From Granulosicoccus sp965214025 (lineage in GTDB: Bacteria > Pseudomonadota > Gammaproteobacteria > Granulosicoccales > Granulosicoccaceae), in NCBI GenBank assembly GCA_965214025.1, contig CBDCAW010000031.1, positions 1-64,000 on the forward strand: 64,000 bases of DNA, in the 5' to 3' direction. The notes under the pieces were generated by a model. That model was given only the letters and a program-made list of their open reading frames with translations, was not told the DNA's origin and searched no databases. The position numbers and the translations under genes were made by a program. Below, in pieces: positions 20,937-29,200 of this stretch (its first letter is position 1; each line of letters opens with the position of its first letter).

Positions 20937-22094
20937 TCAGGCCGCCGCGGTATGAACGTTACGGCAGGCACTCACCAGTGCATCCACCACGCTCTGCTGT
21001 GCGGACGTGCTCAGGCCGGGGTACAGCGGCAGCAGGATGCACTGATCCTGCACCTGTTCCGACTGCGGCAGTGGCCAGCGATTGACGGATTGCGCATACG
21101 CAGGCTCGCGATGGATGCACATGACGCCGCGCCGAGTACTCACGCCGGCATCGAGCATGGCCTGCATGACCTCGCGTTGATCGCGATGATCAGGCAATCG
21201 CACACAGAAGCTCTGGTAGTTGCTGCGCGCCCACTCAGGCTCCATCGGGGCGATCACCTCGGGCAGCACTGCAAGCATGTCTCTGTAGATGTCGGCCTGA
21301 TCTCGGCGGGCGACGATGAAGCCCGGCAGGCGCTTGAGCTGTTCGCGGCCCACCGCCGCCTGGATGTCGGTCATCCGGTAGTTGTAGCCCAGCTCCGGGT
21401 AGGTCTCGAAGATGACCTGGCTGGCCCCGTGGCGTACGGTGTCGGGCACGCTCATGGCATGCTGACGCAATACTCGTGCGCGGGCATCCCAGTCGGCATG
21501 GTGCGTGGTGATCATGCCGCCGTCGCCGGTGCTCATCACCTTGCGCGGGTGGAAGGAGAAGCAGGCGATGTCGCCATGCGGCTTGCCGATCTTCTCCCAC
21601 TGGTCCGCGATGCGAATCTCGCTGCCGATGCCGCAGGCGGCATCCTCGATGACTGGCAGGCCGTAGCGCTTGCCGATCTCCACGATGCGAGGCATGTCGC
21701 ACGGCATGCCGATTTGATGCACACACAGGATGGCGCGTGTCCTGTCGGTGATCGCCGCCTCGATCAGGGCAGGATCCATATCGAAGGTCTGCGAGTCGAC
21801 GTCGACGAACACCGGAACGGCATTGCAGTACAGGATGCTGTTCGCCGTCGCGATGTAGGAATGACTGACGGTGATGACCTCGTCGCCCGCTTCCACACCT
21901 GCGACGATCAGGGCCAGGTGCAGAGCCGTGGTGCAGTTGGAGACCGCACAGGCGTGGCTGGCACCGGTGAAGCGTGCGAAGTCTTTTTCGAAGGCTGCCA
22001 CTTCTGGCCCCTGCGTGGTCCAGCCGCTGAGGATGACCCGCCGTGCGGCGTCGGCTTCCGCTTCACCCATCAGCGGTTTGGCGATCGGAATCAT
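20937..22094 (-). CDS. DegT/DnrJ/EryC1-family sugar aminotransferase (first copy)
   Basis: 385 residues from the ATG at 22094, which overlaps the stop of the upstream SDR gene (ATGA) and gives MIPIAKPLMGEAEADAARRV; the longer frame lies inside the SDR. PLP-fold motifs are SNCTTALHLAL, GDEVITVSHSYIATAN, PVIEDAACGIGSE and ACFSFHPRKVMSTGDGGM, the last carrying the Schiff-base Lys. GYNYRMTDIQAAVG is also typical. The family converts keto-sugars on nucleotide carriers to amino-sugars with glutamate as donor. Together with the SDR and the NeuD-type acetyltransferase next to it, it could form a 4-acetamido sugar, but no canonical 4,6-dehydratase is seen in the window. Confidence 0.9.
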   Translation of the reverse strand: MIPIAKPLMGEAEADAARRVILSGWTTQGPEVAAFEKDFARFTGASHACAVSNCTTALHLALIVAGVEAGDEVITVSHSYIATANSILYCNAVPVFVDVDSQTFDMDPALIEAAITDRTRAILCVHQIGMPCDMPRIVEIGKRYGLPVIEDAACGIGSEIRIADQWEKIGKPHGDIACFSFHPRKVMSTGDGGMITTHHADWDARARVLRQHAMSVPDTVRHGASQVIFETYPELGYNYRMTDIQAAVGREQLKRLPGFIVARRDQADIYRDMLAVLPEVIAPMEPEWARSNYQSFCVRLPDHRDQREVMQAMLDAGVSTRRGVMCIHREPAYAQSVNRWPLPQSEQVQDQCILLPLYPGLSTSAQQSVVDALVSACRNVHTAAA

Positions 22095-23065
22095 GATGCG
22101 GCCTGTTCGCGGTTGGCCTGCCACCAGGCAACCAGACGCTCCAGGCCCTCCTCCAGCTTGACCTGGGACTCGAAGCCGAGTTCGCGACGCGCCTTGTCGG
22201 TATCGGCGAGCCGCCGCGGTACGGCGTTGACCGAACGCTCCGGGCCGTATTCCAGGCCGAGATCGGAGCCCATGACCTTCAGCAGTGCCCGGGCCAGTTC
22301 CTCGAGGCTGGTCTCGGTGCCGCTGGCGACGTTGAAAACCTCATCGGTGACGTCCGACTGGAGCGCCAGAATGTTCGAGCGAGCCACATCCTCGATGTAG
22401 ATGAAGTCCATCGTGGTCTTGCCGTCGCCGAGAATCAGGGGCGGCTTGCCGGCGTCGATCCGTTCCATCCAGCGGATCAGCACTTCGGTGTACTTGCCAT
22501 GAATATCCATGCGCGGCCCATAGACGTTGAAGTAACGCAGAGCGACATATGGCAACTCGTACATGTCGTTGAACGAACGCAGCAGCCCTTCGAGCATGAT
22601 CTTGCTCGCGCCATACCAGGTGCGGTTGTTGTAGGGGTGATGATCCTCGCGAGTGGGGAAGGTATCGGCCAGACCGTAGATGGAGGCGCTGGAGGCGGTG
22701 ACGACCTTTGCGACCTTCGACTCGACGGCCGCCTCCAGCACGTTGTAGCTGCCGTCGCACATCACTTCCAGTGCCGCACGTGGTTCGGCGGCACAGGCGG
22801 TGATGCGCAGCGTGGCCATGTGAATGACCGCGTCCATGCCGCGCGTGACGTCGCGTACCGCATCCATGTCACGAATATCACCCTTTACAAGGGTGACCCG
22901 CTTGTCCGTCAGTGCCTGCTTCACGTTCGCCTCGGTACCGCGCTCGAGATTGTCGAAGATGACGATGCTCGCCGGCTCGTGCTCACGCAGCAGGATGTCG
23001 ATCGTGGTGGAGCCGATCAAACCGCAACCGCCGGTGACGAGGATGTTCTTGCCCTTGATGTCCAT
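22091..23065 (-). CDS. NAD-dependent epimerase/dehydratase (extended SDR)
   Basis: 324 residues. The N-terminal nucleotide-binding motif is LVTGGCGLIGS, and the catalytic pattern is TASSASIYG followed later by WYGASK (Tyr-x3-Lys). ALRYFNVYGPRM and MDFIYIEDVARSN are typical of nucleotide-sugar epimerases such as UDP-glucuronate or UDP-glucose 4-epimerases. It is cytosolic. The gene follows the acetyltransferase after 15 bases and overlaps the aminotransferase. The exact substrate cannot be told from sequence alone. Confidence 0.88.
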   Translation of the reverse strand: MDIKGKNILVTGGCGLIGSTTIDILLREHEPASIVIFDNLERGTEANVKQALTDKRVTLVKGDIRDMDAVRDVTRGMDAVIHMATLRITACAAEPRAALEVMCDGSYNVLEAAVESKVAKVVTASSASIYGLADTFPTREDHHPYNNRTWYGASKIMLEGLLRSFNDMYELPYVALRYFNVYGPRMDIHGKYTEVLIRWMERIDAGKPPLILGDGKTTMDFIYIEDVARSNILALQSDVTDEVFNVASGTETSLEELARALLKVMGSDLGLEYGPERSVNAVPRRLADTDKARRELGFESQVKLEEGLERLVAWWQANREQAAS

Positions 23066-23080
23066 GGAGTGTTCCGTTTG

Positions 23081-23731
23081 TCAGTGTTCAGTGGTAGCGG
23101 CGGATGGCAGGGCTCTGGCCGGGTTGCCGACCACCCGGGTGCCCGCGTCGACATCGCGGATCACGTTGGCTCCGAAACCCACCAGCGCACCTTCGCCGAT
23201 GCTCAGGCCATGCATCACGCTTGAGGCACTGCCGATGTAGCAGGCCCGGCCGATGCTCACGCCACCGGCGATGGTCACGTTGGCACCGACGAGGCACTCG
23301 TCGCCGAGCGTGGAATCGTGGTGCACGACCGTGTTGGGTAGCACGCAGCAGTGGTTGCCGAGGCGTGCGTTGCTGGTCAGTACCACGCCCGCCATGATCA
23401 GCGAGTTATGCCCGATGCATGCATCCGGTGAGATGCTCGCCCGCGGGTGTGCCACGTTTGCAAAACGTGTCGGTGCAAGCGCCAGAGAATCGATCACGTC
23501 GCGGCGGTTTCGATAGGTGGCAGGCCCCCCGGGTACCGCCAGTACCCGCGCTTCGGGCCAACGCGTGAGCGCCTCGCGGCCCAGCACCTGCACACCCCTG
23601 ACCATCGTGCCCTGCTTCGCCGGCGTATCGTCGACGAATCCGACGCACACCCACTGCTCACCGAGGCAGTCGATGGCCTCGATCGCATTGCCATTGCACG
23701 GGAACAGGAGTAGAGGAGTCCTGGATTGCAT
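23081..23731 (-). CDS. NeuD/PglD-type sugar O/N-acyltransferase (left-handed beta-helix)
   Basis: 216 residues. An N-terminal Rossmann-like part (LLLFPCNGNAIEAIDCLG, VCVGFVDDTP) precedes hexapeptide repeats (ARLGNHCCVLPNTVVHHDSTL, ECLVGANVTIAGGVSIG) and ends with VIRDVDAGTRVVGNPAR. This two-part layout is that of the NeuD/PglD family, which uses acetyl-CoA to acylate amino groups on UDP-amino-sugars or hydroxyls of sialic acids. It begins 6 bases after the aminotransferase stop, so it is part of the same operon. Confidence 0.87.
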   Translation of the reverse strand: MQSRTPLLLFPCNGNAIEAIDCLGEQWVCVGFVDDTPAKQGTMVRGVQVLGREALTRWPEARVLAVPGGPATYRNRRDVIDSLALAPTRFANVAHPRASISPDACIGHNSLIMAGVVLTSNARLGNHCCVLPNTVVHHDSTLGDECLVGANVTIAGGVSIGRACYIGSASSVMHGLSIGEGALVGFGANVIRDVDAGTRVVGNPARALPSAATTEH

Positions 23732-23737
23732 TGAGTG

Positions 23738-24859
23738 TCAGGCAGCTCGAGTGAGCGAGCTAGCGTCAGCGAGCTTCTTGACACTGTCGCACACCGTCTT
23801 GCACTGTTCCGGTGTGAGCTCGCCGAACATCGGCAGCGACAGTACCTGCTCGGCCGCCAGTTCCGCGTGCGGGAAATCACCACGGCCATAGCCGAGGTCC
23901 GAATAGGCCTCCAGCAGATGCACCGGAATGGGATAGTGAATCCCGGACTGCACACCGTCGGCGAGCAGGGCTTCCTGCCAGGCGGCTCGCTGGTCGGTGC
24001 GGATCGCGTACACGTGATACACGTGGCGGTTGCCGGGCCGCTGCACGGGCTTGGCGATGCCGGTGTCGGCGAGCTGCTCGTCGTAGAGAGCTGCCGCGCT
24101 GCGGCGACCTTCCGTCCAGCTTTCCAGGTGCTTCAGTTTCACGCGAAGCACGGCGCCCTGGATGCCTTCCATCCGGTAGTTGTAGCCCTTGAGCACGTGG
24201 TGGTACTTCTTTTCCGCGCCCCAGTCGCGCAGCATGCGCAGGGTGCGTTCGTACTCCGGGTTGTCGGTGACCACCATCCCGGCCTCGCCGCAGGCGCCCA
24301 GGTTCTTGCCGGGATAGAAGCTGAAACAGGCCATGCTGCCGAGACTGCCGGCACGGCGGCCCTGGTACTCGGCACCGTGCGCCTGAGCGGCATCCTCGAT
24401 CACCACCAGGCCGTGGCGCTCGGCGATCTCGACGATCGGATCCATATCGGCGGTCTGGCCGTGCAGATGCACCGGCAAGATCACCTTCGTCCTCGGTGTG
24501 ATCGCCGCCTCGACGAGGGCCGGATCCATGGTGTAGGTTTCCGGGTCGATATCCACGAACACCGTCTTCGCGCCGGTGTAGTGAACTGCAGCGACCGTGG
24601 CGACGAACGTGAACGGAATCGTGATCACCTCGTCACCCGGACCCACGCCCGCGGCAAGCAGGGCCAGGTGCAGGGCGCTGGTGCCGTTGTTCACCCCTAT
24701 GCCGGCGCCGGCCTGGCAGTAGGTCGCGAATTCCTTCTCGAAAGCTTCCACTTCGCTGCCGAGCGTGAACTGACAGCTGTCGAGAATGCCGTCGATGGCC
24801 GCGGAAAGCTCCGCCTTGATGGAGCTGTTCTGCGCCTTGAGATCTGCAAAGGGAATCAT
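23738..24859 (-). CDS. DegT/DnrJ/EryC1-family sugar aminotransferase, WbpE/WlbC-like (second copy)
   Basis: 373 residues starting MIPFADLKAQNSSIKAEL, a start typical of WbpE/WlbC aminotransferases. Core motifs are VNNGTSALHLALLAAGV, ITIPFTFVATV, VVIEDAAQAHGAEYQG and ACFSFYPGKNLGACGEAGM, including the PLP Lys. The ATG overlaps the stop of the upstream Gfo/Idh gene by 4 bases. In the Pseudomonas and Bordetella pathway the pair WbpB/WbpE (WlbA/WlbC) oxidises and aminates C3 of UDP-GlcNAcA. The same pairing here supports a 3-amino-uronate or related sugar. Confidence 0.88.
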   Translation of the reverse strand: MIPFADLKAQNSSIKAELSAAIDGILDSCQFTLGSEVEAFEKEFATYCQAGAGIGVNNGTSALHLALLAAGVGPGDEVITIPFTFVATVAAVHYTGAKTVFVDIDPETYTMDPALVEAAITPRTKVILPVHLHGQTADMDPIVEIAERHGLVVIEDAAQAHGAEYQGRRAGSLGSMACFSFYPGKNLGACGEAGMVVTDNPEYERTLRMLRDWGAEKKYHHVLKGYNYRMEGIQGAVLRVKLKHLESWTEGRRSAAALYDEQLADTGIAKPVQRPGNRHVYHVYAIRTDQRAAWQEALLADGVQSGIHYPIPVHLLEAYSDLGYGRGDFPHAELAAEQVLSLPMFGELTPEQCKTVCDSVKKLADASSLTRAA

Positions 24860-25923
24860 GAGGCCTTCCTCATCGGTATGCTTTCCATCGGTGTCGTTGT
24901 CAAAGGGGCGATAGGGACGGTTTCGCCGCGGGCACGCATCGAGTGCGTGGCCGCCTCGACGAGTTGCACCACACGCAAGCCCATCTGGCCGTCGGTCTGC
25001 GGTACGGCACCGCTCCGGATGCAGTCGATGAAGTGCCCGCTGGCCAGGCCGAGTGCCTCGGTCGTGTCCAGTCGGGGGGCCAGCATGTCGCCGGTGCGGT
25101 AGCCGACTTGCATGTTGCGTATCTGCTCCGGATCTTCGGTGAAGCTGATGCCCTTGTCGTAGAGCTTGATCTTCTCGCTGGGTTGCAGATCGTCGTAGAC
25201 GATCATCCGTTCGCTGCCCCCGATCAGCGTCTGGCGCACCTTCACCGGTGCCAGCCAGCTCACGTTGACGTGGGCGATCGTGCCGGAGTCGTAGTAGAGC
25301 GTCACGTAGGCCAGGTTCTCCGGCGTGCCCGGAAAGTGATTGGTGCCGCTGGCGGTCACCGCCACCGGGTGTTCGCCCAGCAGATGATCGAGGATCGAGA
25401 AATCGTGTACCGCCAGGTCGGAGATCACGTTGACGTCGCGCTGAAACAAGCCAAGATTGACACGTACCGAATCGTAGTAGTAGACCCTGCCGAGCTCACC
25501 GGACTGGATCAGCTGTGCGGTGTACTTGATCGCACCGGTGTAGATGAACGTGTGATCGACGAACAGGATCAGCCCGCGAGCTTTCGCCTCGTTCACCAAT
25601 ATCAGGGCTTCCTCCGATGTCTCGCTCATCGGCTTCTCGATCCAGACGTGCTTGCCGGCTTCCAGGGCCGCCAGCGCCAGTTCGAAGTGCGTGTTCACCG
25701 GTGTGGCGATGATCACGGCATCAAGCGTCGCATCCTGCAGCAGATCATCGGCATTCGTGGTGGTCTTGATGGCCGGAAAACGGCGGGCGATGACCTCGAA
25801 CTTGCTCTGATCCTGATCGGCGATCCAGACGATCTCGGCACCGCCCAGCTCGGAGAAATTCCTGACAAGGTTAGGGCCCCAGTAGCCATAACCGATCACG
25901 CCTACCCGAATTCTGCTTTCCAC
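24856..25923 (-). CDS. Gfo/Idh/MocA-family sugar dehydrogenase, WlbA/WbpB-like
   Basis: 355 residues from a GTG at 25923 with an AGGGG ribosome-binding site about 6 bases upstream. The Rossmann start is RVGVIGYGYWGPNLVRNF, and WIEKPMSETSEEA carries the family EKP motif. DLAVHDFSILDHLLG includes the conserved DxxxHD-type catalytic region. The family oxidises a sugar ring carbon with NAD. The overlap with a WbpE-like aminotransferase suggests oxidation of C3 of UDP-GlcNAc uronate (WlbA/WbpB reaction). The UDP-GlcNAc 6-dehydrogenase that would supply the substrate is not in the window. Confidence 0.87.
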   Translation of the reverse strand: MESRIRVGVIGYGYWGPNLVRNFSELGGAEIVWIADQDQSKFEVIARRFPAIKTTTNADDLLQDATLDAVIIATPVNTHFELALAALEAGKHVWIEKPMSETSEEALILVNEAKARGLILFVDHTFIYTGAIKYTAQLIQSGELGRVYYYDSVRVNLGLFQRDVNVISDLAVHDFSILDHLLGEHPVAVTASGTNHFPGTPENLAYVTLYYDSGTIAHVNVSWLAPVKVRQTLIGGSERMIVYDDLQPSEKIKLYDKGISFTEDPEQIRNMQVGYRTGDMLAPRLDTTEALGLASGHFIDCIRSGAVPQTDGQMGLRVVQLVEAATHSMRARGETVPIAPLTTTPMESIPMRKAS

Positions 25924-26011
25924 TAGACACCCCTGTCATACGCCGTCCGATCGACAGGCTGCTATCGGCTGTGCACCATCACTCCTGAGCGACCAGGGTG
26001 GGCACGGTGCG

Positions 26012-26218
26012 CGCTGATGCGTGTTTTGCGAAGCATTGAGGATTGAAAGGCAGGCACCGATGGGTCGTCGTGAATCAGGCGCGAGGACTGGAAGGCAGGC
26101 GCCGAGGCGTAGGCGGGAATGAGGCGCGAGGATTGAAAGGCAGGCACCGATGGGTGCTAGGGAATCAGGCGCCAGGATTGAAAGTCAGACAGCGATGCGT
26201 ATTCGAAGAACCGGGCGC
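26012..26218. repeat. 45-bp intergenic minisatellite, about 4.5 copies
   Basis: Units begin gaggattgaaaggcaggcac or close variants at 26038, 26083, 26128 and 26173, each 45-46 bases, with a partial copy just upstream (about 26012-26037). They fill most of the gap between the Gfo/Idh start and the end of the large secreted-protein gene. The copies are adjacent with no spacers, so this is not a CRISPR. A short open frame on the minus strand (15-residue PAFQSSRLI-type repeats) is a by-product of the 45-base period. The rest of the gap (25924-26011) shows nothing I can name. Confidence 0.9.
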
Positions 26219-26224
26219 CGGACC

Positions 26225-29200
26225 TCATGGCAGTTCGTAGATCGGTGTGATCCAGTAGTTCGTCTTGTTGTAGGAGAACAGCGGAAAGCCTCCGTCACCG
26301 TACCGATAGAGCCCGTTGCCTCCACCGGCGGTGGATGCCGGCGCACTCAACGGTCCATTCGTGAAAGCGCGTTCGAAGTATCGACCGGTTGCCGAGTACC
26401 GTCCCTCGGGTGCAAGATACGATGCCACGTGGGTATCGCCTGCGTAGATTCTGACCGGATCGGCGAAGCGCGCCTCCTGCCAACCGGTGGATGTCTCGTT
26501 GTCGAATGTCAGCTGTGCCAGGAGCGCACCGGATACATCCCACAATGAGCCGATGTGCAGACCGGTGTTGGCAGCCGACTTGTAGAAGCGCAGGCCGACG
26601 ATATCCAGGTCCCGGTCGGCGACGAAGCTCACGCCCACTTCGATCGAGTTATCGTCGCGTGTGTCGACGATGTCCGGTACGGCTGAGTAGTCCCACAGGC
26701 CAGTGCCGGCATCGGCGGGCGCCGACACTTTCTCGTACACCGGCGTCACCCAGTAACTCGTCTGGTTGAAACTGGAGGACGGGAAGCCGCTGCTGCCATA
26801 TTCATAGACACCGTTGCCGCCGCTTGCCGATGAGGCCAGAGCGGTCAGCGGACCGTTCGAGCGGGCTTGCTCGAAGTAGTTGCCGGTAGCCGAATAGTGC
26901 CCTTCGGGCGCGTGGTACGACACGACATAGCGCTGCCCGCGCAGGATTCGCACCGGCGTCGCGAACATCGCCTGTTGCCATCCGGAAGCCGATTCGCCGG
27001 CGAAGGTGACCCGGCCGAGCAAGGCGCCGGTGGCATCCCACAGCGAGCCCACATGAACGCCGGTATTCGTGGCAGCCTTGTAAAATCGAATGCCGGTGAT
27101 ATCCAGATCCTGGTCGGCCACAAACTTGGTGCCTACCTCTATCGCGTTCGCATCACCCGAATCCTCAACGTCAGGGCGTTCCGCATCATCCCACAGGGCA
27201 TTCACGGCGCCGGCCGGCTCGTGGGTGCGGAACGTGAAGCGCAGCGGTGTCGACAACGCATTGCCGGCGGTATCCGATGCGCTGATCGCGACACGGTACC
27301 GCGTGCCCGGTGCCAGGGCATCATCCGTCTCGTACAGCACTCTTCGAGCGTCGTCCTCGGAGGTGACGGACCCCGGCACCCGAGTGCCGTCACCGTCGGT
27401 CAGTGTCATGCTGATCGAGCTCGTGTTCACCGGTTCATCGAAGAGCACGGATACCTCGGTATCCAGAGCGACGCTCGAGGCCCCTCCGCCGGGTGTGGTC
27501 GCGACAGGTTCGGGTGGTGTGGTATCCGGCAGGTCCTCGTAGACAGCACTTACCCAGTAGTTGGTGCGTCGGCTGCTGCGTGAGGGAAACCCACCGTTGC
27601 CATAGGCGTATACGCCGTTGCCACCGACCGACGCTGCGGACGGTGCCGTCAATGGGCCTTTGGTCAGTGAGCGGTTGAAGAATTCCGGGGTCGCGGAATA
27701 GTGGCCCTCGGGTGCGTGGTATGACACCACGTAGGTCTGCCCGGGTTCGATCGTCACCGAAGTGGCGAACGTGCCCTGTTGCCAGCCGGCGCTGGATTCA
27801 CCGGTAAAGCGCAAGCGTGCGAGCAGGGTGCCGGATGCACTCCAGAGTGAACCGGTATGTACGCCCGAATTGGCGACAGACTTGTAGAAACGCACGCCTG
27901 TGATCGCCACCGGCCGTGCCGTCACGAACTTCATGCCCAGCTCGACCGCAGCGCTGTCGCCCGCATCGGCGATGGCCGGCCGGTCGCCATCGTTCCACAG
28001 GGCCGCCACCGAGCCGTCGGGCCGGCGGGTGCGGAAGTCGAAACTGGCGGGTTCGGCCGTGGTGTTGCCGATCAGATCGGTCGCCGAGACCTCGACGCGA
28101 TGGCCTGAACCGAGCGCCAGCGGTGCGGCCGGTGTGAACGTGGCCGTCGTCGATGCCGCGTCGTATTCGAGCGAGCCTGAGACTTCCGCGCCGCTGTTGC
28201 TGATCACACGGATGTCGATCGATGAGCGTTGCACCGGTTCGTCGAAGCGCACCGAGATATCGGTGTTCAGTGCCACGCTCGAGGCTCCGTCTGCCGGTAC
28301 GGAGCTGAGCAGGGTGGGTCCACGGGTATCGGGTAGCCGCTCGTACACCGGTGTTACCCAATAGTTCGTTCGATTGCTGCTCTGCGTCGGGAACCCGCCG
28401 CCGCCGTAGGCGTACACACCGTTACCTCCCACCGATGCCGAGGCGGGTGCGCTCAATGGGCCACTGTCGTGGGCTCGATCGAAGTAGCCGCCGGTTGCCG
28501 AGTAGTGACCCTCAGGAGCCAGGTAGGAGATCACATAGGTGGTGCCTTGCGCGATGCGTATCGGTTCGGCGAAGCTGGCCTGCTGCCAGCCGGCCCGGGT
28601 TTCGTCGCCAAAGGTGACTCGGCCCAGCAAATCACCGGACTCACTCCACAATGACCCCTTGTGCGTGCCGGTGTTGGTGGCAGACTTGTAGAATCGAACC
28701 CCGGTGATATCCAGCTCCTCACGGGCGACGAACTTCATGCCCAGCTCGATCGAGCTGGTATCGTTGGCGGCGATGATCGTGGGAACATCGGAATCGTTCC
28801 ACAGCGCGGGTACCGCGCCGTCCGGCTGGCTGGTGCGAAAGGAGGCAACGGCGGGGGTCGCCATCGTGTTGCCTGCCAGATCCGACAGCGATGCGCTCAC
28901 CGTGTAGTTCTCGTTGCTTGCCAGCGGTGCCGATGGTGTGAACGTCACGCTGAGCGTTTCGGCATCGTAGGCCAGCGACCCGGCCACGGCACGGCCATCG
29001 CCCGTGACAAGCTCCACGGAGAGGTCAGTGGCATCGATGGCCTCATCGGCGGTCACGGTGATGAGAGTGTCGATCGCCACGCTGGAGGTGCCATCGAGTG
29101 GCGCGATGGCGATCACCGAGGGCGGATTCGTGTCCGGCAGGGCAACGTCGCTGAAGACCACATCGACCCAGTAGTTGGTGTCACCGAAGCTCTGGTCGGG

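Noticed and set aside
25962..26147. Short minus-strand frame with PAFQSSRLI repeats
   Set aside because: It is a product of the 45-base period of the intergenic minisatellite, with no start context or partner.
26012..26218. Possible CRISPR array
   Set aside because: The 45-base units are contiguous with no unique spacers, and no cas genes are in the window.
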